Below are positions 39,543 through 51,210 of a stretch of DNA of 64,000 nucleotides, piece by piece (position 1 is the first letter of the stretch; the number at the start of each line of letters is the position of its first letter). This DNA comes from Adiantum capillus-veneris. Lineage: Eukaryota; Streptophyta; Polypodiopsida; Polypodiales; Pteridaceae. The notes under the pieces were generated by a model. The model ran no database searches and was not told the origin of the DNA. It worked only from the letters and a program-made list of their open reading frames with translations. Location of the stretch: positions 35,119,125 through 35,183,124 of the forward strand of contig CM043966.1 of NCBI GenBank assembly GCA_014529385.2, in the 5' to 3' direction. The position numbers and the translations under genes were made by a program.

Positions 39543-41790
39543 ATGGCTGATGCATCATCAGGTTTTTCACATATAGACATAGATTCAGATGGTTCTGAAC
39601 AAAGTCTTGATGAGGAATTTGGAATTCTGGCTGTCAGGACACCTGGTGTAAGGAAAGTACAAGGAGATGCTAGAGGGCAAAGGAGTGACCCAGGACCGCG
39701 CAGATCTAACAGAGTCAGAAATCCACTTCAAAAATTGACTTATGATGGGTATCTAGCGCATCACCAAGCCTACATGGCTAAGGTGATACAGGATGTGGAT
39801 CCCACATGTTTTGAGGATGCAGTTGGAAATGTGCATTGGGATGATGCAATGAATGAAGAGATAGCTGCATTGGAAGCAAACGACACATGGGAGCTTGTGC
39901 CATTGCCAAGTGGCAAGAAAGCTATTGGTTGTAAATGGGTGTATAAAACCAAGCATAAGGCTGATGGTAACATTGAGAATCACAAGGCAAGGCTAGTCGC
40001 AAAGGGTTATGCACAGACGTATGGCATAGACTATGAGGAGACCTTTTCTCCAGTGGCAAAGATGACGACTGTGAGAGCTATCATAGCAGTGGCTGCATCT
40101 AGAGGATGGATTATGCATCAAATGGATGTAAAGAATGCCTTCTTGAATGGTGAGTTGCAAGAGGGAGTGTATATGGATCAGCCACCTGGTTATGTCGATC
40201 CAGGTTACCCAGATTATGTATGCAGGCTTCTCAAAGCCTTGTATGGTTTGAAGCAGGGCTCTAGAGCATGGTATGACAGGATTGCCAAGTATCTTGTCAA
40301 TATTGGTTTTAGGAGAGCTCATGCTGATCATTCACTCTATGTACGTGAGAGTGATATGGGGATTGTGGTCATTACCATATATTTAGATGACCTTATTATT
40401 GTGGGTGACAATGCTATGGAGATTGACCATGTGAAGGGTCTTCTCAAACAGGAGTTTGAAATGAAAGATTTGGGCGAGTTGTGCTACTTTCTTCGCATTG
40501 AGGTGATCAGGACTCCAGAGGGTGTATGGCTGTCACAGAGATAGTATGCTTTGGACATGTTGTCAACGTATGGTATGGCTGATTGTAAGCCAATTTCTAT
40601 TCCCTTGGATGTGAATGCAAAGCTGAGTGCAGAGAAGGGTGATGTTGTTGAGGATGTCAAGATGTACAGGAAGATTGTGGGTAGTCTAATCTACTTAACT
40701 ATCACGAGGTTAGACTTGAGCTACACAGTAGGCTTGGAGAGTCAGTTCATGCAGCTTCCAAGGAAGCCACATTTGGATGGAGTACGACGCACACTTTGGT
40801 ATGTGCAAGGGACTCTTGACTACGTATTATTCTCTGCAGCAGATGCGCTATTAGCATTGTATGGGTATACAGATGCAGATTGGGCAGGTAGCATTGTTGA
40901 TAGGAGATCTACGAGTGGCTTCATGTTCTCTTTTAGGAGTGCTGCTGTTACTTGGAGCAGCAAAAAGAAGCCTACAGTTGCTTTATCAAGCATAGAGGAT
41001 GAGTACAGAGGTGCATTAGGTGAAATTTGGACTCACAAAGGGGCCCTTTAAGCAGTTTGACTTTACCTCTCTCTACCAAAACGAGCGCATGGATAAAGTT
41101 TTGCAAACAAACTCCAAAGTTGGTGGAGGTTTGATTGTTAGAATGTCCTCTTCAAGCTCTATCTACTGATATATAGCAAGCCATGAGATTCCTCATATTT
41201 AGAAGATTCTTTTTTTGATTCACTTAGATTCCGATACAGTTGTCACATCATAGGTGAATCAAAAAAAGAATCTTCTAAAATATGAGGAATCTCATGGCGT
41301 GCTATATATCAATAGATAGAGCTTGAAGAGGACATTCTAACTGTCAAACCTCCGACAACTTTGAAATTTGTTTGCAAAAATTTATCCATGCGCCCGTTTT
41401 GGTAGAGAGAGGTAAAGTCAAACTAATTAAAGGGCCCATTTGTGAGTCCAAATTTCACCTAATGCAGCACTTGCGGCGTGCGAGGTAGCTTGGCTACGCA
41501 CATTACTTGAGGACTTGGGAGTGCAGGTGGACCAGCAGATTGTCATCCATTGCGACAACCTCAGCAGCATGCAGCTGGCTAGGAACCCAGTGTTCCATGC
41601 TAGGACCAAGCACACAGAGGTCCATTACCACTACGTTTGAGAGCAAGTGTTGGCGGGCGACATCGACTTGGTCTACGTCAGCACAGAGGAGCAGATAGCG
41701 GATATCTTTACCAAGGCCCTTGGAGCTGAGAAGCTTCGACGTTTCCGGACTATGCTTGGACTCTACGACATGCAAAGCTCGAGGGGGAGT
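39543..41790 (+). pseudogene. Copia reverse transcriptase and RNase H, split by foldback element
   Basis: RT runs from WDDAMNEEIAALEAN through CKWVYKTKHKADG, YEETFSPVAKMTT, MDVKNAFLNGEL and LYGLKQG to the catalytic YLDDLIIVG (about 40380). A TAG at 40542 replaces the codon after LSQR. RNase H follows, with YTDADWAGSIVDRRSTSG at about 40866 and VTWSSKKKPTVALSS, then a 447-bp foldback element at 41016, and resumes at 41463 with LAACEVAWLRTLLED, then HCDNLSSMQLARNP and the ending KHTEVHYH. RT and RNase H together convert RNA to DNA. This copy is inactive. Confidence 0.9.
41016..41462. mobile_element. Foldback MITE inserted in copia RNase H
   Basis: This is 447 bp made of two inverted arms, 41016-41222 and 41253-41462, which match over nearly their full length with few mismatches, around a 30-base loop. 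The ends are TTAGGTGAAATTTGGACTCA and its inverse. The flanks are TGCA on both sides (41012-41015 and 41463-41466). Removing the element and one TGCA restores an RNase H frame that matches the family. It has no coding capacity. The superfamily is unclear, because a 4-bp TGCA target does not fit the commonest plant families. Confidence 0.9.
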
Positions 41791-42113
41791 GTTGAGATGT
41801 TGAGCTCTACATCTTGAGCTGGCATCCACTATGGGTCTTGGCCGCTTACGGCATTTACTCATTGGTGCGTTAGGTGACCGACACGGAGGATCTCTACCAG
41901 TGATTCTACAACTGGACTACACTTATAGTGCCAGCCTAGTATGCTTCTAGAGAGTTCACACTTAGTGACCGCATGTACATATGTGCTACTTTTCAGCTTT
42001 AGCATTTAGTCATTTTGTACTCTCTTTTCTTAGCGAAGAAGAAGAAGAAGCTTTCTATCTCTGTGTGTTTTGTGCTTGTCTTGTGTAGCTCTCTTGCATC
42101 CTCATTCTTTACA
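41790..42113 (+). repeat. Copia 3' LTR
   Basis: 324 bp, the partner of 36438-36754, with the same ends, point changes and a small insertion (near 41911, ACTGGACTACACT). It is preceded by GAGGGGGAG. Confidence 0.95.
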
Positions 42114-42118
42114 TGTTT

Positions 42119-43910
42119 GACCCTGGCTCTACTCACAACTTCATATCAACGGAGCTGGCCATCAAGTTGGGCATTCAAGCTTTTGAGATGGGAGATATGG
42201 TGATGGCTGATGCAGCTTTCAAGGGACAACAACCCTCCGTTACTCCTTTGATTGGGAAGTTGAGGCTTCATGTCCAAAGCTATGTCGACAAAGAAGACTT
42301 CTTCATCTCTCCTCTCCAACATGAGGATGTTATCCTAGGGGCACCATGGTTTGATCGCATGGCTGCCAATATGCAATTCCCTTAAAGGAGAATCTACTTC
42401 ACCTACAGGGGAAAGAATATGTATATAGATGCTAGTGAGTGTGGTCACACTATTCCACTTGTAAATTCTCCTGCTTTTGATAAATCAATGAAGAGCTCAG
42501 TTTCTGCGTACATGATTTTTGTCAAAGAGTCTCTAAAAGATCCTAATGTTTCATCAAATGTAGATGGGAGGAATCAAGAAGAGTTAGACTTGTCTAATTT
42601 TCTAAAAGGATTCCAAGATGTGTTCATCAATGATATCCCTATGGACTTACCTCCAAAACAAGGGGATGATGACCATCGTATTGAGCTCCTTCCAGGAAGC
42701 TCACCGCCTAACAAGCCTCCTTATCGAGTCTCTCAAGCTCAACAAGAGGAGATCATGAGGCAAGTACAGGAATTGGTAGACAAAGGGATGGTGAGGCCTA
42801 GTTCCTCTCCCTTTTGTTCTCCAGTTCTTTTAGTGCAAAAGAAAGATGGTACATACCGTATGTGTGTGGACTATCGAGCATTAAACCACATCACTATCAA
42901 AAATAGATTGCCTGTGCCTCGGGTAGAAGATTGTTTGATAAGCTACAAGGCTTTACCTATTTCAGTAGGACTGACCTTAAGAGTGGCTATCATCAAATAA
43001 GGGTAGTGGATGAAGATATCCTAAAGGCCGTGTTTTGCACAATGTTTGGTCTTTATGAATATCTAGTCATGCCTTTTGGTTTGACTAATGCACCAGCTAC
43101 ATTTAAACATCTAATGGAGAAAATTTTTAGACTGTATCGCAAATTAGTTGGAGTGTTCTTTGATGATATCATCATCTACTCTACGTCTTTGGAGGAACAT
43201 AAGCAGCATCTCCAAGTGGTTTTTCAAGCATTGAGGGAGAGTAAGCTTTTCCTCAACCAAAAGAAAAGCGAATTTTTCCTTCAAGAGATTCAATACCAAG
43301 GTCATATTATCTCTCAAGATGGTATCCGTATGGATACATCAAAGTTAGAGGTAATAAAAGCATGGCCTAACCCAAAGAATCTACTTGAGCTAAGAAGGTT
43401 TATTGGTATGTGCGCATACTATAGACTCTTCATAGCAAAATTCTCTCAAGTAGCAGGACCACTACATGACTTAACCAAGAAGAACGTTAAGTATGTATGG
43501 ACTGCTAAAGAGAAAAATGCTTTTGATAAGCTCAAGGAGAAGCTTACCTCCCAACCATTCCTCATGCTTCCAGATCTCTCAAAACCATTTGAGGTCCAAT
43601 GTGAGCTTGTAGCGATTGCCTTGGAGCAGTTTTGCTTCAAGAAGGACATGCCATAGCATATGAGATCCAACGACTCAATACGGATGAACGAGTATTGGGC
43701 ATATATGAGAAAGAGCTTTTAGCTGTTCTACATGCCCTCGACACATGGAAGCACTACCTATTGGGGACTCCGTTTATTCTATGAACCGACCACCAAAGTC
43801 TCAAGTATTTAATGACACAAACCAAGCTCTCCGACAAACAAATGAGGTGGGCAAATTTTCTTTCGCAATTTAATTTTCATATTGCTCACATTGCTGTAAG
43901 CACAATCAAG
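42119..43910 (+). pseudogene. Chromovirus copy C protease, RT and RNase H
   Basis: The protease site MFDPGSTHNFIS is at 42113-42150 and the protease continues to LGAPWFDRMAAN, with a TAA in the next motif. RT has [29 protein letters not shown], then a shift at 42930. FGLTNAPATFKHLMEK and FFDDIIIYS (about 43165) follow, with YLGHI changed to YQGHI. RNase H has a one-base loss after VQCE near 43600, and the motif RTDHQSL is preceded by a stop at 43783. The catalytic residues are mostly present but the frame is broken several times. Confidence 0.88.
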
Positions 43911-45425
43911 TGGCTGATGCACTTTCACGACGACCAAAAGTTAATGCAGTGTCTATAGCTACTCACAATGACCAATATTCTATGATAGATGAGTATGCTA
44001 TTGACCCTGATTTTAGAGACATAATGTCAGCCTTTCTCTCGGGAAGAAAGAGGAACCATTCACCTTGCAGGATGGTTATCTTCTCCACGGAAATAGGCTA
44101 TGTGTTACCCATTCCCTTCGTGAGAAAGTTATGTATGAATCTCATGCTCCTCCATATTTGGGGCATAGAGGTATTGAACCTACTCTTCGAGGAGTAGAAA
44201 CCTATTTCTATTGGCCTACCATGAAACTAGACATACAAGAGTATGTTTCAAAATGTGTAGTATGCCAAAAGACCAAATATGATAGAGAAAAGCAACCTAC
44301 CTTACTCCAGCCATTGCCTACCCAAAATTCACCATGGGAGAGTATATCCATGGATTTCATCTTTGGATTACCCAAGTCTATCCATGGGAATACGGGAATA
44401 TGGACAATAGTCGACAGGTTTAGCAAACAAGCACACTTCATTCTTGTCAAAAAGACTATTAAGGCACACCAAATGGCAACTCTCTTCATATCTCAGATTT
44501 TCAAACACCATGGATTACCAACACCCATCGTGTCAGATAGAGATCCTAGAATGACCATTAATTTTTGGAAAGGTCTCTTTGAGAATCTAGGAACAAGATT
44601 GAATTTCTCTTCGGCCTATCACCCACAAATGGATGGCCAAAGTGAGATAGCCAATCTTACGATACTCGATCTACTCAAGACTTATGTTACCAAAGTAGAT
44701 CAATGCTCACAATAGGAAAAATACTTACCTCTTGTAGAGTATGCTTTCAATAATATTGTACCGGAAAAGCACCTTTTGAGATCATTGAGGGAAGACCTAA
44801 AAGTCCCTTGCTACTAAAAGTACATAGGAAGATCTTTGCCGCCAATGAGTATAGCCGTGACCTCAAAGAATCTTTTCAAAGGATTAAGGAGGCTATATCC
44901 ATCGATTAACAACGACAAAAAGTTGTCGCTGACAAGCACAGAAGGGCCTTAACGTTCAAAAAAAATGATTGGGTCTTACTCAAGTTTCCTAAGGCTTGAT
45001 TAAGGCAAACGACGGGAAAAATTTCTACGGGCCATCAAAAGTATTATTCTAAACTAGCAAAAAGATACTATGGTCCTTTCCAAATCTCGAAGCCCATTAA
45101 TGAGATGGCCTATCAACTCAAGTTGCCCAACCATTGGCTCATACACAATGCTTTTATGTGAGCCTACTCAAGCCCTACAAAGGAGAGCCACCAAGTGATC
45201 CAATTATTGAAGACCCACCCGAAGTTGAAGACCAATAAGAAGTGCTACAACCCGAAGCTATCCTTTGGCATGAAGACAAGGTACTACGCCATGATAAGAT
45301 TATCCGACGGTATCTTATTAAATTTAAGAATTATCCTTTTGAAGATGCTAGATGGATACAAGGAATACAACTTAAGGATAGTGTGAACCTTGTCAATCCT
45401 TACAATGCTACATTAGAATAAGCAA
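43911..45425 (+). pseudogene. Chromovirus copy C integrase and chromodomain-like tail
   Basis: The zinc-binding part has HAPPYLGHRGIEPTL and CVVCQKTKYDREKQ (44130-44300). The catalytic core has SMDFIFGLPKS, VSDRDPRMTINFW and YHPQMDGQSEIANL (44340-44660). A stop at 44714 and a deletion of about a dozen bases near 44759 follow. The tail at 45020-45420 has HQKYYSKLAKRYYGPF and RRYLIKFKNYPFEDARW in other frames. Tail loss would affect targeting in chromoviruses. Here the whole protein is dead. Confidence 0.85.
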
Positions 45426-45779
45426 ATGTATAAATTTCTTTTAAGTAATCCATGTTTTTGTCTTATAAGACTAATTCTCTTTTTATTGTGCACAAATTTA
45501 AATAGTGTGCATGCTTAGAATCATGTTTGTGAGGACGACATCTCTCAAACACCAAGTAGAATTTGTCACTCTACTTTGGGAGGATGAAATGGACTAAAGA
45601 GCAGACATGCTTGCGGCAACTATGTCTCCCAAGCACCAAATGGATTAGTCATCCATCTTGGAAAGATGTCGTAGGGTAAAAAGGGATCCTCTACCCTCTA
45701 AGTAAAATTGACTAATGACTACGACTTTATCTCTTCTACCTTATAGTCGAGGACGACTATGCTTTCAAGAAAGAGGTAA

Positions 45780-46096
45780 TGTCATAAAATCTAACATCTA
45801 ACCAACCCAAATGATTTTCTCATATTAAACTGATCACTTAATGTGGGAGAATAAATGGGAATAACTGTTAAGATACATATGTGCTTATAGATCTATTTCA
45901 ATATGGGGCCAATGGTAAAGGGGCCCAAATTAGAAATGGTCTATCAAAGAGCAAGGTCAACCAATGGAGCAAAAGACCTTAGGGTTGGCTTCATTAAAGC
46001 CTCCAAAGGTAAGAGTTGAAAGCCTTAGGACCTAGTCTTTAATTTTTTAACTTTAGTCAAGTAAAGTCCAAGCAGGCAAGGAGGCAGCTTTCTTAA
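45780..46096 (+). repeat. 3' LTR of copy C, first part
   Basis: It begins TGTCATAAAATCTAACATCT after the purine tract CAAGAAAGAGGTAA and follows the 5' LTR until GCAGCTTTCTTAA, where the TTAA-flanked element is inserted. The remaining LTR pieces are 47482-48359 and 57220-57506. Confidence 0.85.
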
Positions 46097-47481
46097 CACT
46101 AGAATGGTAACATGACACTTTTATGTCCTTGGACACTTTTATGTCCTTGGACACTTTTGTGTCCTGTTAAGTAATAGGACACTTTTGTGTCCTGTTAAGT
46201 GACCATTTTGCTTGAATTATTTGAAGAGTATGAAAATGATTTTCTAGGTGCTATATATCCACAAAGTTGCCTTATGAGCTGAAAAAAACTTAGCAATTTT
46301 TTTGGAGTATGGATCTCACCATTAACCTTACTCTTGCACAACATTTTTGAACCTAAACTGTGTGAAAAAACGGGTCCTATTTTTGGCTTTTTTTCAATTT
46401 TTGGCAACTATACCACTCTAAACTTCATGTTTGTGACGTTTAGATGGCTAGAGGTTAGGCCTTCATAGTTCTCAACATGTTTTGATGCTTGTAGGGAGAG
46501 CTAACTGTTAAAATTGAAAGTTATGACCAATTTACAAGAATTACATAATCCTGTGTTTTGGCCCAAATTAGCACTTTTATGATTTTTTTGGTGGCTTTCT
46601 TGATATCCAAATTCAATTTTGATTGTGTAAGTGTAATGTATAACATAAAGCTAATCTTCCTTCAGTTTTGGGGGACCTAATATGCTATACAGCGTAGTAT
46701 ATGATGATGGTTCAGTTTTTTTATTGCTGAAGAATACGATACATTTTAGAGTAGCAAGTATAACTTTCTCAATATTGCTAGTTTCTTAGGCCAATTGTGT
46801 GTATTTTGTAGGTAGTAACCATATCTAATCATAGACTACAAACTTGGCTAGATATTGAGTAGTTTCTATAGGTTTTTAGAGGTCATAATGCTAAACCCAG
46901 TTTTTTCATGTTTGCTGTATTTAGCACTTTATCATTGCCCCCAAGGTTCCAATTGTAAGAGATACATTATCCTTTTGACATGCTCCATGGATCCTTTTGA
47001 ATCCAAAGGCCCAAAGGGAACTAAGAAAACATGTATATAGTATCTGTATTGAGCATGACTATAGAAACTTTGATGATAGGTCCGCAGAATGGAAAAAATG
47101 TAACTTTTTTGCACCTATTTTTTTTGCCCAAAGAAAAATTACTGAGGTAAAAGCAGCCATATGATTTGGTCACCAACCCATTGAAGTTAACGGGGCATTT
47201 TATCTCATGTCCTACAAAAATCCCCACTCTTATTTATATGCAATCAACCGTAAGAAATTGTTGTTTTGGGCAAAATGCACTGGTCCATCAACTTTGGAGG
47301 CTTGTAGTGACCAAGGGATGAGAAAAATTACAAGTTTCTCATTTTTTCCACATGTAGTAGTTATTGAACTATAAGCTCATGAAAGGATTTTTCAAAATGA
47401 GTGGATCCACTATGGTTTTGGATTTTTTTCCCAAAACCCTGAAAGGACACTTTTATGTCTTGTTAGGTTACCATTCTAGTG
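46097..47481. mobile_element. TTAA-flanked piggyBac-like non-autonomous DNA transposon
   Basis: The 1385-bp element has 15-bp identical terminal inverted repeats, CACTAGAATGGTAAC, and is flanked by TTAA on both sides (46093-46096 and 47482-47485). The homologous 5' LTR of the same retroelement has a single TTAA in GCTTGCTTAAGCAAGGG, so the empty site is visible in the window. Subterminal repeats of the form GGACACTTTTRTGTCC occur four times at 46113-46200 (first and last bases vary) and once at about 47443-47460. A TTAA target is the hallmark of piggyBac. No frame longer than 70 codons resembles a transposase, so it would need one in trans. The CACTA-like first bases also recall En/Spm, but those elements make 3-bp duplications. 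Confidence 0.75.
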
Positions 47482-47838
47482 TTAAGAAAGGGTTGTGCTT
47501 AAGCGGGGGCATGCCTGCTTACTAAGATCAAATATCTTGCTACAAAGAGGGGGGCAAGCCCTGCAAAGGAGGGATGTGTGTAGTAAGTATGCACCTCACC
47601 AAGGACCCATACTCTTATGAAAGGAAAGAGGCCACATGTCAAGTGTAGAGGCACATTGCTCAAGCAGGCAAGGGCTATGCTTAAGCAAGGGGGGTGCTAG
47701 CTTAACCTCACAAGAGAAAAATAAGGACACTTGTCAAGAGACTACACATCTTGCCCCAAAGGGAGCGAAGCTTTCATTGGCTAGAGGGCTACATGGCCCA
47801 ATGAGCTTCAAGGGAAGCCTAGGAAAGGGGGTCGACCT

Positions 47839-47903
<65 letters not shown>

Positions 47904-48359
47904 GAGCATCCCACGAGCTCTCTCACTCTCATTCTTCCCTTCACACACTCTTGTGAAGCAAGGACTCCATCTCCTTCTCCAAGCTTGAGAAGTTGAGTGC
48001 CTACTACCACAAGCTCTTGGCTATGGATACAAATCCACACAAGAGAATGCTTATGCTTGCTTATCAATCTCTCTAATCTCCATTAACACTATGCTAAGCT
48101 ATGCTACAAGAGCTATGAGTGATTATGTGCAAGGGGTTGTTGCTTTCTCGTAGAGCTACTTCTATTTCTCTTTTCTTCCTCACTCCCTACCAGCTCTCCT
48201 CACCTTTCATGGTGTTTGAGGTCTTTGGATTGAGGCTGGGCATTCTTCAAGTTCATGCTAATCATGTTTATTGTTGTTACCATGCTAATGCTTGGTGAGT
48301 GAAGCTTACCATCTTCATCTCATCAAGAAGGTCTCAAGGAACACAAACAGTTGTATTGT
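47482..48359 (+). repeat. 3' LTR of copy C, second part
   Basis: It continues the LTR after the TTAA element (GAAAGGGTTGTGCTTAAGC) and includes a (CT)n run at 47841-47899. It stops at TTGTATTGT, the target site of copy D. Confidence 0.85.
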
Positions 48360-49985
48360 TGTCATAAAATCTAATATCTAACCAACCCAAATGCTTTTCT
48401 CATATTAAATTGATCACTTAATGTGGGAGAATAAATGGGAACAAGTGTTAAGATATAGATATGTGCTTATGGATCTATCTCAACAGGGGGCCAATAGTAA
48501 AGGGGCCCAAATGGGAGATGGTCTATCAAGAGCAAGGCTAACCAATGGAGCATAAGACCTTAGGGTTAGCTTCATTGAAGACCTCCAATAATGTGTGTAA
48601 AAGTCCTTTGACCTTAGGTTGAGCTTGAGGTGGGAACCCGGCACAAGCTCGAGGTGCTTGTCGTGCTTGAGGTGCTTGTCCTACTTGAGGTGCTTGTCAT
48701 GCTTGAGGTGCTTGAGGTGCTTGAGGTGCTTGATTGGCTCCATGCTTGAGGTGCTTGACTTGGTGCATGATTAAGGTGCTTGAGGTGCCTTGAGAAGCTT
48801 GCCTGAGATGCTTGTGGGAACACCCCCTACTTCAAGTGCTTAGTCATGCTTGATGACTAAGGGGCTTGCTCATCCAAAGTCAAAAATATCCCTACAAGGA
48901 GGGGGGCGAGCCTACAAGGGGGGGGGGGGGGGATGAGAGAGAACACACACACACACACACACACACACAAGGGAAGCCCCAGCTTGAAGAGGCAGCAAGG
49001 AAACTTGTCAAGTTCCTCCCCATGTTGCCCTCATGGTGTGCCTGAAGCCTATTGGTTGGCCACCCAAGGGGTCCAATGATAATTTAGGATATTTAATTAA
49101 TTGATTTTGCATTTATCAAGTCCTCTCTCTCAAAGGGGAAAGGGGGACACTTGTCCCAAGGCTACCCATGTTGCTTGTAATGGCTCCTGTTTGTGATTGG
49201 CTAGGCCTGGAGGGGTCCAATGAGCTTGAAGCATGAGCTACAAGGGGGGGTCGCGACCCAAGCAAGCTAGGGGGGTGCTTAGGGGGTATACTCACCCACA
49301 CACACTCACAAACACTCTCATTGTGTACTATGCAAAGTGCAAGAGGTCCCTCTCCTTCTCCAAGCAAGTAGAGGTTGAGAGCCTACACCAACACTCTTGG
49401 CTATGGAGTGCAAATCCATTCGAGAGCCATGCTTTAATGCTTGAGCTTGCCATCTATTTCTTCTTCTTTACTATGCTATTATGTATGCTAGCACAAGAGT
49501 TATGATAAGTGAGGAACTAGCTCTTTCTCGTATGAAATGTTTCTTCTTCCTCTTCCCTACCCTCATTCCCTGCTAGCTCTCTCCACCTTCGAAGGTGTTT
49601 GAGTTCTTGGGACTGAGGCTTGGTATAGTTGAAGCTTTCTTCAAGTTTAGGTTATGCTATGATGGTGATGCATGAAGCTTTCCATCTTCATTGCTTCACC
49701 TAGGTCACAAGGAACACAAAGAATGTATTGTAACAAGTCTCTCTTTATGGGAGAAATCATAATACAAATGCCTATTGCGGCTCCACATAAATCCGGTCCT
49801 CAACTGTTGTCATGTTCTCTAAATTCTCTCTCTTGCAAAAGTATTGTCCATGCCAAGTTAACTAATTGCTATAATTATGTTGCTATCTTCAATTATGTCT
49901 ACCCGCTATGCTCACAAAATCATTTCTTGAAAGTACTCTCATTAAATTCCGCTACTCTCAAATTGAATAGGCAAATTCCATTACA
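48360..49985 (+). repeat. 5' LTR of copy D
   Basis: It contains a minisatellite of TGCTTGAGG-type units at about 48650-48800, a G run at 48918-48932, an (AC)n run at 48942-48969 and a direct TG...CA structure. The transcription start and poly(A) sites cannot be placed with confidence. Confidence 0.93.
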
Positions 49986-50399
49986 TTGGTATCAGAGCAT
50001 TTGGTTTCTCTTTTCTTGCTTAAGAAGAGAGGTCCTTAAGTAGCCTATAACTGGTTGATGTTGTTAATTATAATAGAGTAAGTGGAACTGGGATCTAATA
50101 TCGGTTTTGTTAAGCCCACTATGTGGGGGATGGTGCACACCCCGGGAGCTTTGGACTTGATAATGGAGTCTTTTTAGACTTGCCTACGGCTTTACCATTA
50201 TTGAGCCATAAGAAGTCTGAAAGGAGCTAGCCCTTGGCAACTCTGCTATGTTAGACCTACTCCTCTACTCTCTATAATTAACCACTTTGAGCCGTGGGTG
50301 TAGATACTTAAGAGCCGATTTTCAAAGGCTAAGAGGAGTGGCAACTAAGGTTTTGAACTGCCAAAGCATACACTAAGTATAAACATAAATTTTGTTAAC

Positions 50400-51210
50400 A
50401 TGGCTGACAATAATCAAGAGAGTAGAATGAACATTGATAGCTTTGATTTTGCACATGAAGGTGCTAATGATGATGCTCCCATGTTTGTGAATTATCTCGT
50501 CGCTATGTTGCAGCAAGCTATGGGCAACCCTGCTTTGCAAGCCGAAGTTACTCAACAACTTTGTGCTTATGGAATTTCCATTCCTCTCCCAGGGGAGAGA
50601 GAGCTTAGGAGGCCTCTTGAAGAGACCCCCAAAAGAAGACTCTCTCCCATTCGAGAGGAGGAATCCAAAGAGAAAGAAAGCAATGAAAGTCTATGTTCTT
50701 CTGAAGAGGTGGCTCCACGAAGACGGCGGTCTAGACGATCGCCTACTCCTCCCAAGAGGAAAGAGCAACCTATAGTCCTTCTCCTCATCACTCTGAAAGG
50801 CAAGAGAGGAAACAAAGGAAGAAAAGGGCTAGGAAGAGGTCACCCTCTTCTCCTTCTTCTTCACCTTCCTCCTCTTCCGATGAAAGTTATGGCTATTCTC
50901 CTAGAGAATACAAGAGGGGAGGACATCGCAAATCATTTCCTGCATGGCGAAGGTCACAAAAGTTAAAGAAGTTCAAGGAGGGAGGAAAAAGTATCTCTTT
51001 TCTCACCTACGATGGCACCTTTGGTGCTACCGACAAAGTGTTGGCCTTCATCCAGCAATTTGATGCGGCCTTTGGGGACGAGGGCTTCACAGAGTCCTCC
51101 AAGCTACCGCATGTAGCTATGCACTTCCAAAAATTAGCTCGTCAATGGTGGGTTAGCCTCGTGGCAATGGAGAAGCCCCAAAGACATGGAAAACTCTATG
51201 AGTTTCCATA
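50400..51210 (+). pseudogene. Chromovirus copy D gag, N-terminal half
   Basis: The start at 50400 reads ADNNQESRMNIDSFDFA and continues to a Pro/Arg-rich stretch (RRRSRRSPTPPKRK). One or two lost bases near 50757 relative to copy C shift the frame. The capsid then reads TYDGTFGATDKVLAFIQQFD and FQKLARQWWVSL (50990-51155). A second small deletion near 51160 shifts it again before the next frame at 51211. Gag here is broken at two places. Confidence 0.85.

Larger units (their letters stand above)
36438..42113 (+). mobile_element. Ty1/copia retrotransposon nested in chromovirus copy C
   Basis: The LTRs at 36438-36754 (317 bp) and 41790-42113 (324 bp) both begin TGTTGAGATG and end TTTACA. The target-site duplication TGTTT is perfect (36433-36437 and 42114-42118), and the host frame resumes exactly after one copy is removed. 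The primer site TGGTATCAGAGC (36755-36766) abuts the 5' LTR and the purine tract GAGGGGGAG (41781-41789) abuts the 3' LTR. The order gag, protease, integrase, RT, RNase H is copia-type. The LTRs differ by point changes and a small indel, so the insertion is neither brand new nor ancient. Confidence 0.95.

Noticed and set aside
46097-46110. En/Spm (CACTA) assignment from the first five bases
   Set aside because: The direct flanks are TTAA on both sides, and the empty site in the paired LTR has one TTAA. En/Spm makes 3-bp duplications, so piggyBac-like fits better.
48614-48823. Ser/Thr-rich minus-strand frame (TSSTSS repeats) and its partner at 55671-56028
   Set aside because: This is the LTR minisatellite read in reverse, and the frame is lost in the other copies.
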